A DNA stretch of 64,000 nt from Tuctoria greenei. Its lineage: Eukaryota > Streptophyta > Magnoliopsida > Poales > Poaceae. Position numbers and translations under genes: made by a program. Where the stretch lies: NCBI GenBank assembly GCA_036927565.1, contig JAYESD010000012.1, forward strand, positions 2,542,001-2,606,000, in the 5' to 3' direction. The notes under the pieces were generated by a model, which ran no database searches, was not told the origin of the DNA, and saw nothing but the letters and a program-made list of their open reading frames with translations. Below are positions 43,699-55,766 of this stretch, in pieces (the first letter of the stretch is position 1; every line of letters starts with the position of its first letter).

Positions 43699-45678
43699 GG
43701 TGTCTAAGAAAGGACCCGGAGATCTAGCGCCTGTTGCAACGGCTGGGGCTGCACCTGCCGAAGCTCCGGCTTCGATCGTTGAACCTCCTCGTCAAGCGGA
43801 GGCGGAAGTCGCGGCAGCTCCGGCGCCAACTGTCGTGAGCTTGGACTCGGAGTCCTCACCCGAAGCTCCTATGGTAGCGCCGGACCGCAGGAGGGAAGTT
43901 GAAGATGTGCCCCCAGCGGCGAAGGCGGATGCTCCAGCACCGGTGATGCCAGAAGTTCCGGCTTCCGAGCCGAAAATTGCGGAAGCCCTGGCTGCTGAGC
44001 CGGAAGTAGCTGAAGCCCCGGCTATTGAGCCGGAGATCACCCAAGCTCCGCCCCTTGTGCCGGAAATGGTTGAGGATTCGGCGACTAAGCCGGAAGTAGT
44101 ATAGGGTCCGGCTGCTGAGCCGGAGGTGGATGGAGGTCCGACGACTGTGTCGGAGGAAATTGGTGGTCCGACATCTGTGCCAAAGGTGGTCGCTGCGCCG
44201 GAGCCCGAGCCAGCGGCAGTTGAGGCCCCAGTTGAAGCTTCAGCTGCTGCTCCGGAAGTGGTGGTCCCAGAGGTACCTGGGTCGGAGCCAGAGCAGCATG
44301 CGGGACTGGCGACAGGTCCTTCAACTTCAGAGCCGTTGACTGAAGACCCAGAAGTGGCGCCTTCAACTGCTCCAGAGGTGGAAGTTCCCCCCCGTGGGTT
44401 CTTCTGCTGCCGCTGAAGGGCTCCAGGAGAGCGACCCTAGCGCTGTAGGAGTACAGGGACCACTATTGTAGAGTGGGACCCAATTTTTGTGACAGAGAAC
44501 CCGTTTGAGCCTGCAGAAATGATCTCGACAGGCCCAAAACCTATCCCTCTGGTGTTGTCCATAGACAACGCCTGCTCAAGTCTTCGGCAGGTCCAGCTTG
44601 CCTTCTATCATGAGAGCAAAGCTTTGGAGGAGGAGCACAACACCTTGAGGCATTGGCGCAACAGACTCCATTTTGAGACCAAGCTTGCTCAGACGAGGCT
44701 AGCTGACCAGAAGGAATGGATCAAGGGGGAGAAGGTCTGGTTAGAGTACTGGGATAAGTTGATGGAGGAGAAGGAGGCCACCATCCGGGCACTCGATGCT
44801 AACTCTAGGGAAATCCTGGAGCAAGCCAAGGAGAGGTGTGACGCTACTGACGAGCGTTTCGAAAAGCTCGCTGAGTTGAATGAAACTCTCCTGAAGCATG
44901 GAGCGGACCTGGAGGTGAGGGAGGAAAAACTCCTGGGGCATTAGGAGGATGTGGTGAGGAGAGAGGCGGAGATCACCCAGAAGTTGACTCTGGGTGAGGA
45001 AAATTTGGCAGATCGCAGCAAAAAATTGGATCTATGGAAGTAGGAAGAGAGGAAGAAAAACTGGAAGGTGGGGCAAGAGCTCTCGAAAAGAGAGTCTGAC
45101 GTTGCCGCTAGGGAGGAGAGAGACAAGGGCGGGGAAAAGGACCTAGCTGAGAGGTGGAACCGCATCCACCTCCGGGAGATGGAGTTGGCCGACCAAGAGA
45201 AGCAGGTTGCTGAGATCATGCAACAGCATGCTAAGTTGGCTGAGCGACTTGCCCGTGAAGGTTCGGAGCTTGCGACCGCCCGGAGGTCACTGGAGGAGCT
45301 ACGGAGCTCTAAGGCGACTGAGTCCTTGATGGTATGGGACTTCCTGGGACGTGCGGACAAGGCCCTTATGTCTCTTGGTTTCAGTCCAGTACGCCCAGAG
45401 AACCAAGCGCAGGAGCTGGACCAGACGCTAGCGACACTTGGCTCTACTGGCAGCAAACTCGACGCGATGGGTGACATCATCGCCGATCAACTGGGGACGG
45501 AGGGTAAATCCTTGGCCAAGAACGTCGTTGAGTATGTCTTGGCATGTTACCGGAGCCGAGACTCCAGTTCTCCCTTGATCCGGTCTTTGAAGAAATCATC
45601 GCGGAGGAAGAGGATGCCGCCAGGGCTAGTTTCCAAGAAGCTGCTGAGAAGGTCACTTCGTTTTTCCACAGGACATAG
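43699..45678 (+). pseudogene. GyB2 antisense gene, exon 2
   Basis: Starts VSKKGPGDLAPV, then about 15 degenerate EAPAxEPEV-type repeats, VEWDPIFVTENPFEP, and a predicted coiled coil (LRQVQLAFYHESKALEEEH onward) to FFHRT and TAG (45676-45678). Lesions: TAG 44102-44104; frameshift near the C run at about 44390; TAG 44942-44944 (GyB1 has CAG); TAG about 45041; frameshift near 45580. None of these coincides with the GyB1 stops apart from the exon 1 TAG. Confidence 0.75.
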
Positions 45679-46791
45679 ATCCTCCAACAGCAAGGACTTT
45701 TCTCCTTTTGTCTCTTGTAACCTCAATTTTGTAACACAATTCTTTTGATTAATGAAATCCTCCTTTTTGCCTTGAATTTCACTTTTGTCTTCAATATACT
45801 GTGTCGTGTCTTGTTGGCCCCCTGGTACATGTGTACAATTGAGGTGTGTACATGTACCAAAGGTTATGATAGTATGTTGATGACTTGGTTGCTTCGTACT
45901 TGTAGATTTTAAGTCTGAAGTCTTCAATTTTGAAGCGTCGAAGACAGGCCCCCTGGAATGGTCAGAGCTTGATAGCTCCGACTTCAACATATTAGATGTT
46001 GACGGCGGACCTATCTTGGAAGATGTCGGAGCTTAGTAGCTCCAGCGTCGTCCATCATCGCTATGAATTTTTGCTTTTCCTGCACATTAAAGACAAGAGA
46101 GAAAGTAAAATTCGTCCTCCTGTCTATAAATTGGTTATGACTTATTGTTCTTATTTGAACTTTAAATCTGAAGAAACTCAACATGATAACAAGTGTTTTG
46201 ATATAATCTTCTTAGATTTGCATGCCTTTTTAGTACTCACCCTACTAAGGCATGCTGGGGTGTAGGTAGAGTGGCGTACTTAGGATGCGGGACCAAGCTA
46301 AGTCGATAGCACACCCCAGACCTATGTTGGCTTGGCGTTCACACAAGTAGACTATGTAGCAGTGTCAAGACCCAAAAAGACTATCAATATGGCCTGTAGT
46401 GCATGTGAATTACTTGGAACAAAGCTCAAAAAGATTTACACAACTTCATTATAGACAAGTGGGGTAAAAATAAGTTGATTTATTGAACCTTGCATAAAAG
46501 GTAAATGCACGTGGAGTCTGTCTTCACAGAACAATGCCTTGCATTATAGGTCCAAATTACAGGGGAGACAAGGACACACTTAGGGTGATGGACCAAGCTA
46601 AATGTGCTATACATCTTGTGCTAGCCCAGAGAAAGTAGTTACACTTTTAGTGTTGTGACTGTGGCAAGTGTTACTTGAACTTTTTGGACCCTCCTAGAAC
46701 GGTCCAGATGTTCTCCCAGAGGACTTGCTCGTCTCTGTATAATGACTCTACAACATTCATTGTGTGTAATTGCAGACTCACCTCCGTGATT
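45679..46791 (+). other. GyB2 spacer between antisense gene and pol ends
   Basis: Non-coding. Probable poly(A) region (AATTTTGTAAC at about 45726, TTAATGAAAT at about 45750) as in GyB1. Two copies of the CTTAGG(n)GACCAAGCTAA motif at 46279-46303 and 46579-46602. Also GGAGCTTnGTAGCTCC words at about 46028. Confidence 0.6.
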
Positions 46792-47965
46792 CTAAGCATA
46801 AAACTTACGGAGGTGCTCGATGTTCCAAGGATTGGGAAGTGGGGTCCCATTCTCAGTCGCCAAGCGAACGCATCCTGGTCGAGATACCCTAATGACTCGG
46901 AAGGGACCCTCCCAGCTGGGGGAAAGTTTGTTCATCCCTTCACGAGTTAGTATCTTTCGGAACACCAGGTCACCTTCTTCAAGTTGTCGATCACGCACAT
47001 GCCTTTGATGATAGCGCTGGAGCACTTGGCGATATCGTGCATTCCGAATAGCTGCTTGGCACCTTCCCTTGTCGACGAGGTCAAGGTCTTCACACCAGAG
47101 CTTGTCCTGCGTGGCTTCGTCGAAGGTCCGGACCCGGAGGGACCCCAAGGTGATCTCCGGAGGAAGGACTACTTCATCTCCGTACACCAAGAAGAATGGA
47201 GTCTCTCCAGTTGACCGGTTAGGTGTTGTCCTATTCGCCCATAATGTGGACAGACGCTCTTCAATCCAGTTAGCTCCGTGCTTTTTCAAGCGCTCATATG
47301 TGCGCGTCTTGAGTCCTTTTAAGATTTCTGCATTTGCTCTCTCGGCTTGGCCATTGCTTGCTGGATGAGCTATTGAAGCGTAGCTAAGTTGAATGTCGAG
47401 GTCTTCGCAATATTCTTGGAATGCAGCACTTGTAAATTGAGTTCCGTTGTCAGTTATGACTTTGTTCGGAACTCCAAATCTGCATATATTGGACTTCAAG
47501 AACTTGATTATTGATTGTTTGTTGATTGTTACTACTGGAGTTGCTTCCGGTCACTTGGTGAATTTATCGATGGCGACATATAGGAACCTGTAACCTCCGA
47601 CGGCTTTTGGGAAAGGTCCCAAGATATCCATGCTCCACACAGGGAATGGCCATGTAGGAGGTATCATTTGTAGTGATTGATTCGGTGTGTGAATATGTTT
47701 TGCATGGAACTGGCATGCTTCACATTTCTTTACTAGCTCAACCGCATCCTGGAGTGATGTAGGCCAGTAAAAGCCATGTTGAAAGGCTTTACCAACCAAC
47801 ACGCGGGAAGCTGCGTGGTTCCCACACTCGCCTCCATGGATTACCGCGAGGAGCTCGCGACCTTCTTCCCTTGCAATGCACCGCATTAGGATGTCGTTGG
47901 CACCACGTCGGTAGAGATCCCCTTCTACCAACGTGTATCTTTTAGCCAATCTGACAATCCGGTCA
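46792..47965 (-). pseudogene. GyB2 integrase
   Basis: Gypsy integrase, near complete. HHCC zinc site: VIHGGECGNH and CEACQFHAKH. Core catalytic triad visible: WSMDILGP (Asp), VITDNGTQF (Asp), SNGQAERANAEI (Glu). C-terminal part: RSTGETPFFLVYGDEVVLPPE, LSPSWEGPFRV, IEHLRKFYA. One TGA at about 47548-47550 replaces Trp in KFTKWPEAT and splits the frame. Otherwise the best preserved enzyme of this element. Confidence 0.92.
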
Positions 47966-48532
47966 GCGGATACATTGTCTTAAAGAAGGATATTGTCTTT
48001 CAAGTAGCTCCGGATCTCCGAGGTCCATGCATCGGAGCTAACTTGAGCTTCTGAGTCTTGCGTGCTGGGTTGCTCGGAGCTTCCGACAACACCTACGACC
48101 CTTGGTGAACGCCATGGTAACAAGGTCACCGAGACCGCCAACTTCGAGGTGCTGGTCTCGCCCCCTTCGCTCAGTTCGGCAGACTGAGCTGTTGGTTTTG
48201 ACAACCTCCGGGCGAAGATTCTGTCAGGAGCCGGAGCTCCGGTTGAGGCTTTCATCGAGAGTTCGTCGGCTTCAGCGTTATGAAGGTGCTGAATATGTTG
48301 GAGATCCAGGACTTCGAAGTCCTTCTGAAGCCTCTGGACTTCAAGGAGGTAAGAAACTAATTGAGAATTGTTGTAGGAACATTCACCTTTCACTTGTTTG
48401 ATGACGAGTTGTGAATCTCCTTTCACCAACAACTGTTTGAAACCATAAGATAGTGCCACCTTGAGTCCATAGATGAGGGCTTCATACTCCGCCACATTAT
48501 TGGTTGCCTTGAAATCAAGGTGTACCATGTAC
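47966..48532 (-). pseudogene. GyB2 RNase H, C-terminal part
   Basis: TNNVAEYEALIYGLK, LVKGDSQLVIKQV and HNAEADELSMKAS carry the remaining acidic residues of the RNase H active site. The N-terminal strand with FDGS is at about 51860 on the other side of the solo LTR. A linker of about 60 residues and a TAA (47980-47982) lie between this domain and integrase. Confidence 0.88.
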
Positions 48533-48537
48533 TTGAC

Positions 48538-51500
48538 TGTCACACCTGGTAATAAGAAGATGACCAGATGCTTTCCACATATATGCCAGGATCAGTTCAA
48601 CTCATACATGTGTAGACGAAAGTGAAATACCAAATAAAATACCATGTTCGAGTACATCACCTTATTACATAAATGACCCTCCAGGTCTAAAATAAAAGTA
48701 CACAAGCAGCGGAAAAACATAACAAAGGGCTCCAACACAGGCGTTGCACGGAGGAGCGCCATCCTAGAACATCTCTTCGGGATCTCCGTAGAAGTCCTGG
48801 TTCTCCACCTCGGCGTCTTCGTAGACTGGGGGGAAAGTATGCAACTAACAAGTTTGAGTACCAACGGTACTCGCAAGTTGGGAAGTTATGGCATGTGTGG
48901 TTCACAACAAGGAAGGCAATTAATAGATAAAGCACTATAGCAGTTACAATCTACTCTTAAATGTTGTTAAGCACCTACATCTAGGTGAAATCCCAATATC
49001 CCAAAACTTAATCCATGTAAGACCAAACCAAAACCATCCATTATGTAACCATGTGCTAATTATGAATTTGGTTTCCAAGCCGCTCGTGTCCGTGAGCACG
49101 GCTGTCTAGACAGTTTGACAAAACCCTGCAGAGTGTGTATCCTTTACCCAGAGTTCGTGATTCCGTCCCCTGTTGCCAGGTGGACTAAGGTAAACCTCCC
49201 TGATGCCCGTGGTAGCTAACCACAATACACACTCCCGTAGGTGTGTGGCTAGAAGATCACTACGAGGTGTTTCCGATGGTTCTCCCGACTTGCAATGGGT
49301 ACTCTAAGGTTTCACCGCTCCAGCACCTGGAGTCTATTTTTCCCTCTGCCAGGAGAAGCCCCCTCTTAAGCCATGCGGATCCCAAGGCAAAGCCCATTTC
49401 CCGCCCAATCAATTACCTATGCTACATCGGGAGAGACCAAATTACTAAACCAAGTTGTCCCATATACAATTCCGTGGTGATACTAAAAGGCTTAGCAACT
49501 TCTTCCATAAACCGGTCCTTAGAATCTGATAGGTGTCAAGCCCCAAACCAAGGTCTTGTGCACGCATGCACCAATCCATACAAAACCCCCTATCAGATTC
49601 CTATCTACTAAATTCCATTATAGCCATCAATTCATGTATCGTAATACATCAAATGAAATATTGTAGATAAATAGATCATATTTCAATTAAGCATGGCTAA
49701 GTGTAACCTAATTTAATAGAAAAACACCCAAACCATGTTGACAAGGAATATTGTGGAAAATCTAGGAAAACATAACATAGGATTCATATTTTAATTTAGC
49801 ATGCAACTAACTAAAACTTAACAAAAAGGGCGCAAGATGGTCAAGGAACTTGCCTCCAAATTGTGCCTCGGGGTCGTCGGGAAATTGTTGCTCTTGGAGG
49901 TTAAAAGTGGGTTCTGGCCCCGACTCTAAATTACGACGATGCACGAAAAATAACATACAATAAGAACATAATAAAATGCAAATAATTCAAATAAATGCAA
50001 ATTCCTACGCAAAAGTGACTTTAGGGTTGATTTAAATTATAGGCATACATCAATTGATGATAATTTAAAGTTAAATGAAATTTATTGAGTAAAACATATT
50101 TTTAGAGATTTTTATACCATTTATATATTTATTAGAACCCTAATATTATTTTCTAGAAATTTTTATCCTTCAAAATAAGCTTAAAATAGATTTACAATCA
50201 ATAATGTAAATTTTACAAATTTTACATTATTTTTATTAATTATTTCTTTGTGCAAAACAATTTTTATGAACTAAATATACTTAAAAAGTATTTTTATGAC
50301 TATTTCAGCAAATTAAATGAATTAACAGAAATGAAAATAAATAAAACATATTTAAATCTGTTTTTTTAATTTTTTTATACAAATTAAGGACTTTTATTTA
50401 ATTTCTAGAACTATCAGGGGCTTTTCTGTAAAAATAGAACTATTCCAGTGGTTAAAAATAATTTTTATTAAGTCTAGGGATTATTCTACAATTTCCCAAA
50501 ATTTATTTGCTATTTTATAATATTCCAGGGGCTTAAAAACACTTTTTATTCAATTAACCAGTATTTTCCTAATTTCTAGAAAGTCCACAGGCTAGTTTAA
50601 CATTTATAGGGGTTAGACTTGAATTCCAGAAAAACCCAGGGGGTAGCCCGCAAGTTTCCAAGGGCTTGGGCGCAAAACAGGCGGCGGGAAAAGTGATTTG
50701 AATGTGGGCCGTTGGTTTTAAAACGGATGGCCCAGATTTTATTAACCGAAGGGGTACGGGATGTTCTAATCTCAGCCGTAGATTCAAAATGGACGGATGA
50801 CAGGAGGCCACGTCGCCCGAATGTCAGGAGCGACGGCGCAGGGGGCGGCGCGCGGCGGCAGCGACGCGCGCACGGCGGCGGACTCGCCGGCGATGACCAA
50901 AAACACGCTACAGAGGCCCCGGGGTACACCTAAGTAGCGCAAAACGAAGAGGGAAGCAAGGGGGTCTCACCGAGGGTTGTCGCACGGCCGGAGGAGGAGC
51001 GGAAGATGGTCGGCGACGACGATCGGCGGTGGAGCTCCTCGGCGCCCGACGAAGTCAGCGACGCAGAGACCTTCTCCATTGACGAGGATGTCCGGCAAGC
51101 TCCTGGGGACACGGCGAAGGTGTTAGGCTAGTTACCGAGGCGCGGAATTGAACGGAGCGACGGGTACGGGGCCGGCATTACCGAGCTCGGCGGCGCTAGG
51201 GTTTGGGCGTCGGGAATGGTGAAATCAGAGGGGGATGGTCGGGCTTTTATAGGGGTTTGGCTGAGTAACGGGCGGCGGCCATGATGGGCACTACGGGGTG
51301 ATTGATTAGGGTGAAACGACCGACATTGAAAGGGGGGAAAATGAGTGGGCGGCGCGGTGATTGCACGGGCGTTACGCGCGGGTGCGGCGGGAGGTGGACG
51401 GAGGCTCTGACAGGCGGGGCCAGTTGGCAGCGGAAGGAGAGGGGGTGCGGCCGGCTGTCGCGCGGGGCCCAGGTGACAGAGAGGGAGGGAGGGGAGAGGA

Positions 51501-51796
51501 GGCGCGGGCCGGCGGGAAGAGAGGGGGAAATTGGGCCGGCGGGAAGATTCGGCCCAGGAGCAGTTTTTCTTTTTTCCTTCCCCTTTTATTTTTTTTTCTG
51601 TTTTCTTTTTCTTCTCTTTTATGTTTTGAATTTGTAAACCAAATTTCTAGCGAATTTAAATTTTCAAAAATTCACACAATCATTCAAACATGATGCAACT
51701 TGCCTTATATGAATTTTATTCCCAAGAAAATGTTTTTATCTCAAGAGAAATTCATTTTACAAAAAAATTTCTCTCTTAAAAATAGTGGGCGTTACA
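48538..51796 (-). mobile_element. 3259-bp solo LTR (Del/Tekay-like Gypsy)
   Basis: Minus strand begins TGTAACGCCCACT and ends CCAGGTGTGACA; perfect 5-bp target duplication (GTCAA on the minus strand; TTGAC at 48533-48537 and 51797-51801) inside the GyB2 RNase H frame. TATA box on the minus strand at about 51246-51253 (CTATAAAAG). Interior is AT-rich (49600-50600) with GC-rich DNA near the TATA box. LTR length above 3 kb and the TGTAACGCC/GTGACA ends fit Del/Tekay chromoviruses; lineage is an inference. Confidence 0.85.
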
Positions 51797-51801
51797 TTGA
51801 C

Positions 51802-52854
51802 CTTCTCTCCGGTCGGAGCCAGGAGAAGGATTCCAGCTCCGGCCCCCTGCTTTTGCACGGAGCCATCGAAGTAGAGGGTCCAGTGAGGCTCAGTGAATAT
51901 CAGAACTTTGAGCTCTAGTTTCTGCTCACTGTGGCCCCCAGGGTTTGACGGAGAGGGGGTCCATTCCGCCACAAAGTCAGCCAAGGCTTGACTTTTAATT
52001 GCTTGTCTCGACACAAATTCTAGATCAAATTCTTCCAGCTCTGCTGCCCACTTTGCAATATTCCCAATAGAATTAGGATTATACAAAATTGCACGTAGTG
52101 GAAAAGAAGTTACCACATATATTTTGTGGGCTTGGAAATAGTGTCGAAGCTTTCTTGAGGCGATAAGAACTGTGTAAAGCAGTTTATGCACCTCAATGTA
52201 TCTTGTCTTGGCGTCATGGAGTACTCCACTGATGAAGTACACTAGGCTTTGGACTGTCGGGACCCTCCCGGAGGGGTCCGGAGCTTCCTCCTCATCAACC
52301 CGAACCCTCCCGGAGGGGTCCGAACTTTCTTCTGGAATTTCTTGGTCCCTGCCGAAGGAACCCGGAGCTTCTTCTGGAGTGACCCGGAACCTCCCGGAGG
52401 GGTTTGGATCTTCTTGTTCAGCAACAGTTATTCCTTTGTTTGAAGGAGGTTGATCCTCCAGCATCTCGCTTTGAGGATCCATGCCTGAAGGTTGGTACAC
52501 AAACTCGCCTTCAAGTAGCTCCGGACCCTCCTGGAGGGGTCTTGACTCCTGAATTGGGGATGGCTCCGGTCTTTCCGTGACCAGGACCATACTGACAACC
52601 TCTGTAGTTGCCGAAATGTAAAGCAGTAAAGTCTCACCGGGGTTCGGAGCTACCAAGATTGGTACTGTGGTGAGGAACCTTTTCAGCTTTTGAAATGCCT
52701 TTTTTGCTTCTTCAGACCAATGAAATGGTGCGGACTTCCTCAAGAGTTTGAAGAAGGGTAGCGCCCGTTCTGCCAGTCTTGATATAAATCGACTGAGCGC
52801 AGCTAGACATCCAGTCAACTTTTGGACATCTTTAATGCGGGTTGGGGGCCACAT
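51802..52854 (-). pseudogene. GyB2 RT C-terminus and RNase H N-terminal part with an acidic insertion
   Basis: Reads DVQKLTGCLAALSRFISRL, PFHWSEEAKKAFQKLK, then, at about residues 95-199 (52258-52572), a roughly 105-residue insertion rich in Glu, Pro and Ser with DPSGRVR-type repeats, then VYFISGVLHDAKTRY, EVHKLLYTVLIASRKL, YFQAHKI, and RNase H start WTLYFDGSVQKQGAGAG. Insertions of this sort are not usual between these RT/RNase H connection motifs. Confidence 0.87.
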
Positions 52855-53607
52855 TTATTCTATAGCCTTGATCTTCGCCGGATTTGCTTCGATACCCCGA
52901 TGAGTCACCAAGAACCCCAGAAGCTTTCCGAAGCTAACCCCGAAGACACACTTGTCCGGGGTCAGCTTGGTGCGCGTAGTGCGCAGCTTGTCAAAGACGG
53001 CTTGTAAGTTGTCAAGGAGTGACTCCTTGTTTTTAATCTTCACGACGATGTCATCAACATACACCTCCACCAAGTCTCTGACTGGCTCTCCAAATGTTTT
53101 GTACATAGCTCGCACAAATGTTGAAGCAACATTTTTAAGACCAAATGGCATGGCCGTATAACAATACAATCCATCTACTGTTATGAAGGCAGTGTGCTCT
53201 TCATCTTCCTTAGACATTTGGATTTGATGATATCAAGAATATGCATCTAAGAAACACATTAGCTCACACCCGGAGGTGGAGTCCGCTATCTGATCTATTC
53301 TAGTTAGTGGAAATAGATCTTTTGGACATGCCTTATTTAAGGTGGTGTAGCCGATACACATCCGAAGCTTCCCACCAACCTTGGGTACAATAACTGGGTT
53401 TGCCAACCATTTCGGATGGAAGACTTCGCGGATGAATCCAGCTTCGAGCAACTTCTTGATTTCCTGTTGGATGAAGTTTTGTCGCTCAATTGATTGCTTC
53501 CAGGGCTTCTGGTGTACAGGCCGTGCGTCTGGGTAAATCTTCAGATTGTGCTCAATCACCTCCCTAGGGATCCCAGGCATTTGTGACAGTTGCCAGGCAA
53601 ACACGTC
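52855..53607 (-). pseudogene. GyB2 reverse transcriptase core
   Basis: Gypsy RT: FAWQLSQMPGIPREVIEHNL, PVHQKPW, FIREVFHPKWLANPVIVPKVGGKLRMCIGY, FPLTRIDQIADSTSG, CFLDAYS, then TGA (53233-53235) where DAYSGYHQI is expected, QMSKEDEEHTAFIT, YCYTAMPFGLKNVASTF, VEVYVDDIVVK (catalytic YVDD), DKCVFGVSFGKLLGF. A TAG at 52855-52857 separates it from the next segment. Confidence 0.93.
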
Positions 53608-53643
53608 GACATTAGCCCAGAGGAAAGTGATGAGCGCGAGTTC

Positions 53644-54537
53644 CTATTTGTTGTTCAGACCCCCTGATATAAGGGTAGTCTGAGCAGCATCGGAACCAAT
53701 TTGGACGACTTTGATGGGAATGTCGACGCCGCCGCTTGGTTGCACACGAGGTGCGGAGGTGGAACCTTTGTGGCAAATGCTTGGAGGATTCAGAGCTGGC
53801 TCCTTACCGCATGCTTCCTCTTGCGCTGTGGTAAGCGCATAAAGTTCTTCCAGTGCAGTAACTTCTGCGGTACGATCTCCGCGGATCCGGAAAATGCTCG
53901 TAGGTGTTGGCATCTTCAACACCAAATAACCATAATGGGCAGCAGCCATAACCTTGTATAAAGCTGGCCTGCCCAAAATGGCATTGAAAGGCAGACTGAT
54001 GTGCGCAACGTCAAAAACCAGTTTCTCGGTTCTGTAGTTCTCCTGGGTCCCGAAAGTCACTGAGAGTGTAATGGAACCAAGAGGAGTAATGGTTCCCGGA
54101 CCTACTCCGGAGAAAGGTCGGGATGGGTGAAGGTCCGAAGGCCGAAACTGAAGCTTGATGAAAGCTTCAAAGCTTATGGGGTTTAGCCCGGAACCTCCGT
54201 CCACCATTACATGGTGGATTTGGATATTGTTAATGGTGGGTGACACCATCAACGGGAGTTGACCAGCCCCGATCATGTTTCGGGGGCAGTCTGAAGCATC
54301 GAAAATGATGGGTGTATCCATCGACTTCCGATGTGGTTCTGCCTTAGCAGTAGTAGCTATCATGGCCATGTCCCTCCGCATTGTATTGAGGATGCGACGA
54401 GAAGTGATGTCCCAAGAACCACCATAGATGGTGTTCAAGGTTTTTCGACGCTCGTTGTCAGAGATGTCGGAGTCGTCGTCGATAATGTTGTAGACGGCTT
54501 TCAAAACCTTTTTGGGGTCCTGGAAAACTAGCTCCTC
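53644..54537 (-). pseudogene. GyB2 protease
   Basis: Retropepsin-like domain with VMVDGGSGLNPISFEA and SLPFNAILGRPALYK, preceded by DDDSDISDNERRKTLN. Aligns along its length with the GyB1 protease. A TAG (53644-53646) ends the frame before RT, and TAA (about 54537-54539) separates it from gag. Confidence 0.88.
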
Positions 54538-54889
54538 TTAAGTTGGAGCTTCGTCGACTTTTTGTTTTCCTTCCCTTTGATAGAAAGGAGCTTCTTCCCG
54601 GCGCTTGTTGTAGCGCTCGGCAAGGTTCTGGACCTCCTGGCACTCTTCCAAGTTGTGTCGATTTGTTTTGTGAATCGAACATCATGCCTTGGAACTGTTG
54701 TCGTCCTCTGATGAAGGACGAGGTCGCTTCTCGGGGCGTGGCCCCTGGCTTCCAGGAGCTGCAGCAGCAGCTGGAGCGTCAGCCGATGGCTTCTTTTTGC
54801 CGTTGGACTTCTTCTTACCACTACCGGAGGTAGCGACTTGTGTTTTGGAGGACTTCTGGTTGGCCTCCGGAGCTGGCTTGGAGTGCATC
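54538..54889 (-). pseudogene. GyB2 gag C-terminus
   Basis: MHSKPAPEANQKSSK, KKKSNGKKKPSAD, RPEKRPRPSSEDD, then TGA in place of the Trp before the zinc knuckle CSIHKTNRHNLEEC, and RYNKRREEAPF. Cut at 54889 by the SireA LTR, so the Gag core is missing. Confidence 0.85.
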
Positions 54890-55257
54890 TGAAAGCATCT
54901 AAGCCCCCATGAGGTACGGTTTTGATGATTAATGACAACCAATGGACTTTACTAATGAATTTTTGGATGCAAGGTCTCTCATAATCACTCAATCAAATGA
55001 AATCAATATGTCATTGGAGCCCCCTAAACAATCAATTTATGAGATCAAATCAATGATATGAAGACAAGAAGTGAAAGCTCTTATGTCAAAGTCATTCAAC
55101 CACAATTGATGACACTTAATGCTTGACAACCATCAGAAGTATATTTCCAACAAAAGTCTAAGAGGTCAATCGAGCAAGACACAAAAGAATCACTTAGAAA
55201 CAACTCGAAACAAACAAAATCAACTCACCGGATCAACCGATGATTTCTGAGATTCGG
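54890..55257 (+). mobile_element. SireA copy b 5' LTR fragment
   Basis: TGAAAGCATCTAAGCCCCC start, collinear with 7377-7740 of copy a up to CACCGGATCAACCGATGATTT, then about 15 bp later joined to RNase H coding sequence. The remaining U3 palindromes, TATA box and U5 are deleted. Confidence 0.88.
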
Positions 55258-55766
55258 ACTTGTGGTACCCTAAAGGTGCAAAATTCCACCTCTTGGGATA
55301 CTCGGATTCGGACTTTGCTGGATGCCGTGTGGATCGCAAGAGTACCTCCGGTGGGTGCCACTTGCTTGGGCGTTCCCTAGTTTCTTGGTCTAGCAAGAAG
55401 CAAAATTCTGTCGCCTTGTCCACGGCGGAAGCGGAATACATTGCGGCCGGTGCATGTTGTGCCAAAATTCTTTATATGAAACGAACCCTTTTGGACTTTG
55501 GTATTAAACTTGGTTGTGTGCCTCTCCTTTGTGACAATGAAAGTGCAGTTAAGATAGCTAAAAACCCCGTTCAACACTCCCGCACTAAGCACATTGATAT
55601 TCACCATCATTTCTTGAGGGACCATGAAGCTAAGGGAGACATCTCTTTGAGAGGTGTTAGGTCCGAAGAACAATTGACGGATATCTTCACTAAACCACTT
55701 GATGAGAAAAGTTTTTCTAGGCTAAGAAGTGAATTAAATGTGCTAGATGCATCAAACGTCATGTAA
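55258..55766 (+). pseudogene. SireA copy b RNase H
   Basis: Open frame from LWYPKGAKFHLLGYSDSDFAG through RKSTSGGCHLLG, STAEAEYIAAGACC, LLCDNESAVKIAKNPV and DIFTKPLDEKSF to DASNVM. The four acidic positions look intact but the RT part and any start codon are missing, so it is a remnant. Confidence 0.92.

Larger units (their letters stand above)
41701..54889 (-). mobile_element. GyB2: Tat-like Gypsy element with pol retained
   Basis: Minus-strand element with a partial 3' LTR, antisense gene (5' end missing), spacer, integrase, RNase H, RT, protease and gag C-terminus. It is split inside RNase H by a 3.26-kb solo LTR (48538-51796) and truncated at 54889 by a SireA LTR, so gag N-terminus and 5' LTR are absent. 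It supplies the polymerase domains that GyB1 lacks. Multiple stops show it is inactive. Confidence 0.88.

Noticed and set aside
50712..51693. ORFs in the GC-rich end of the 3.26-kb solo LTR
   Set aside because: They lie within the LTR promoter and leader, lack known domains and overlap on both strands.
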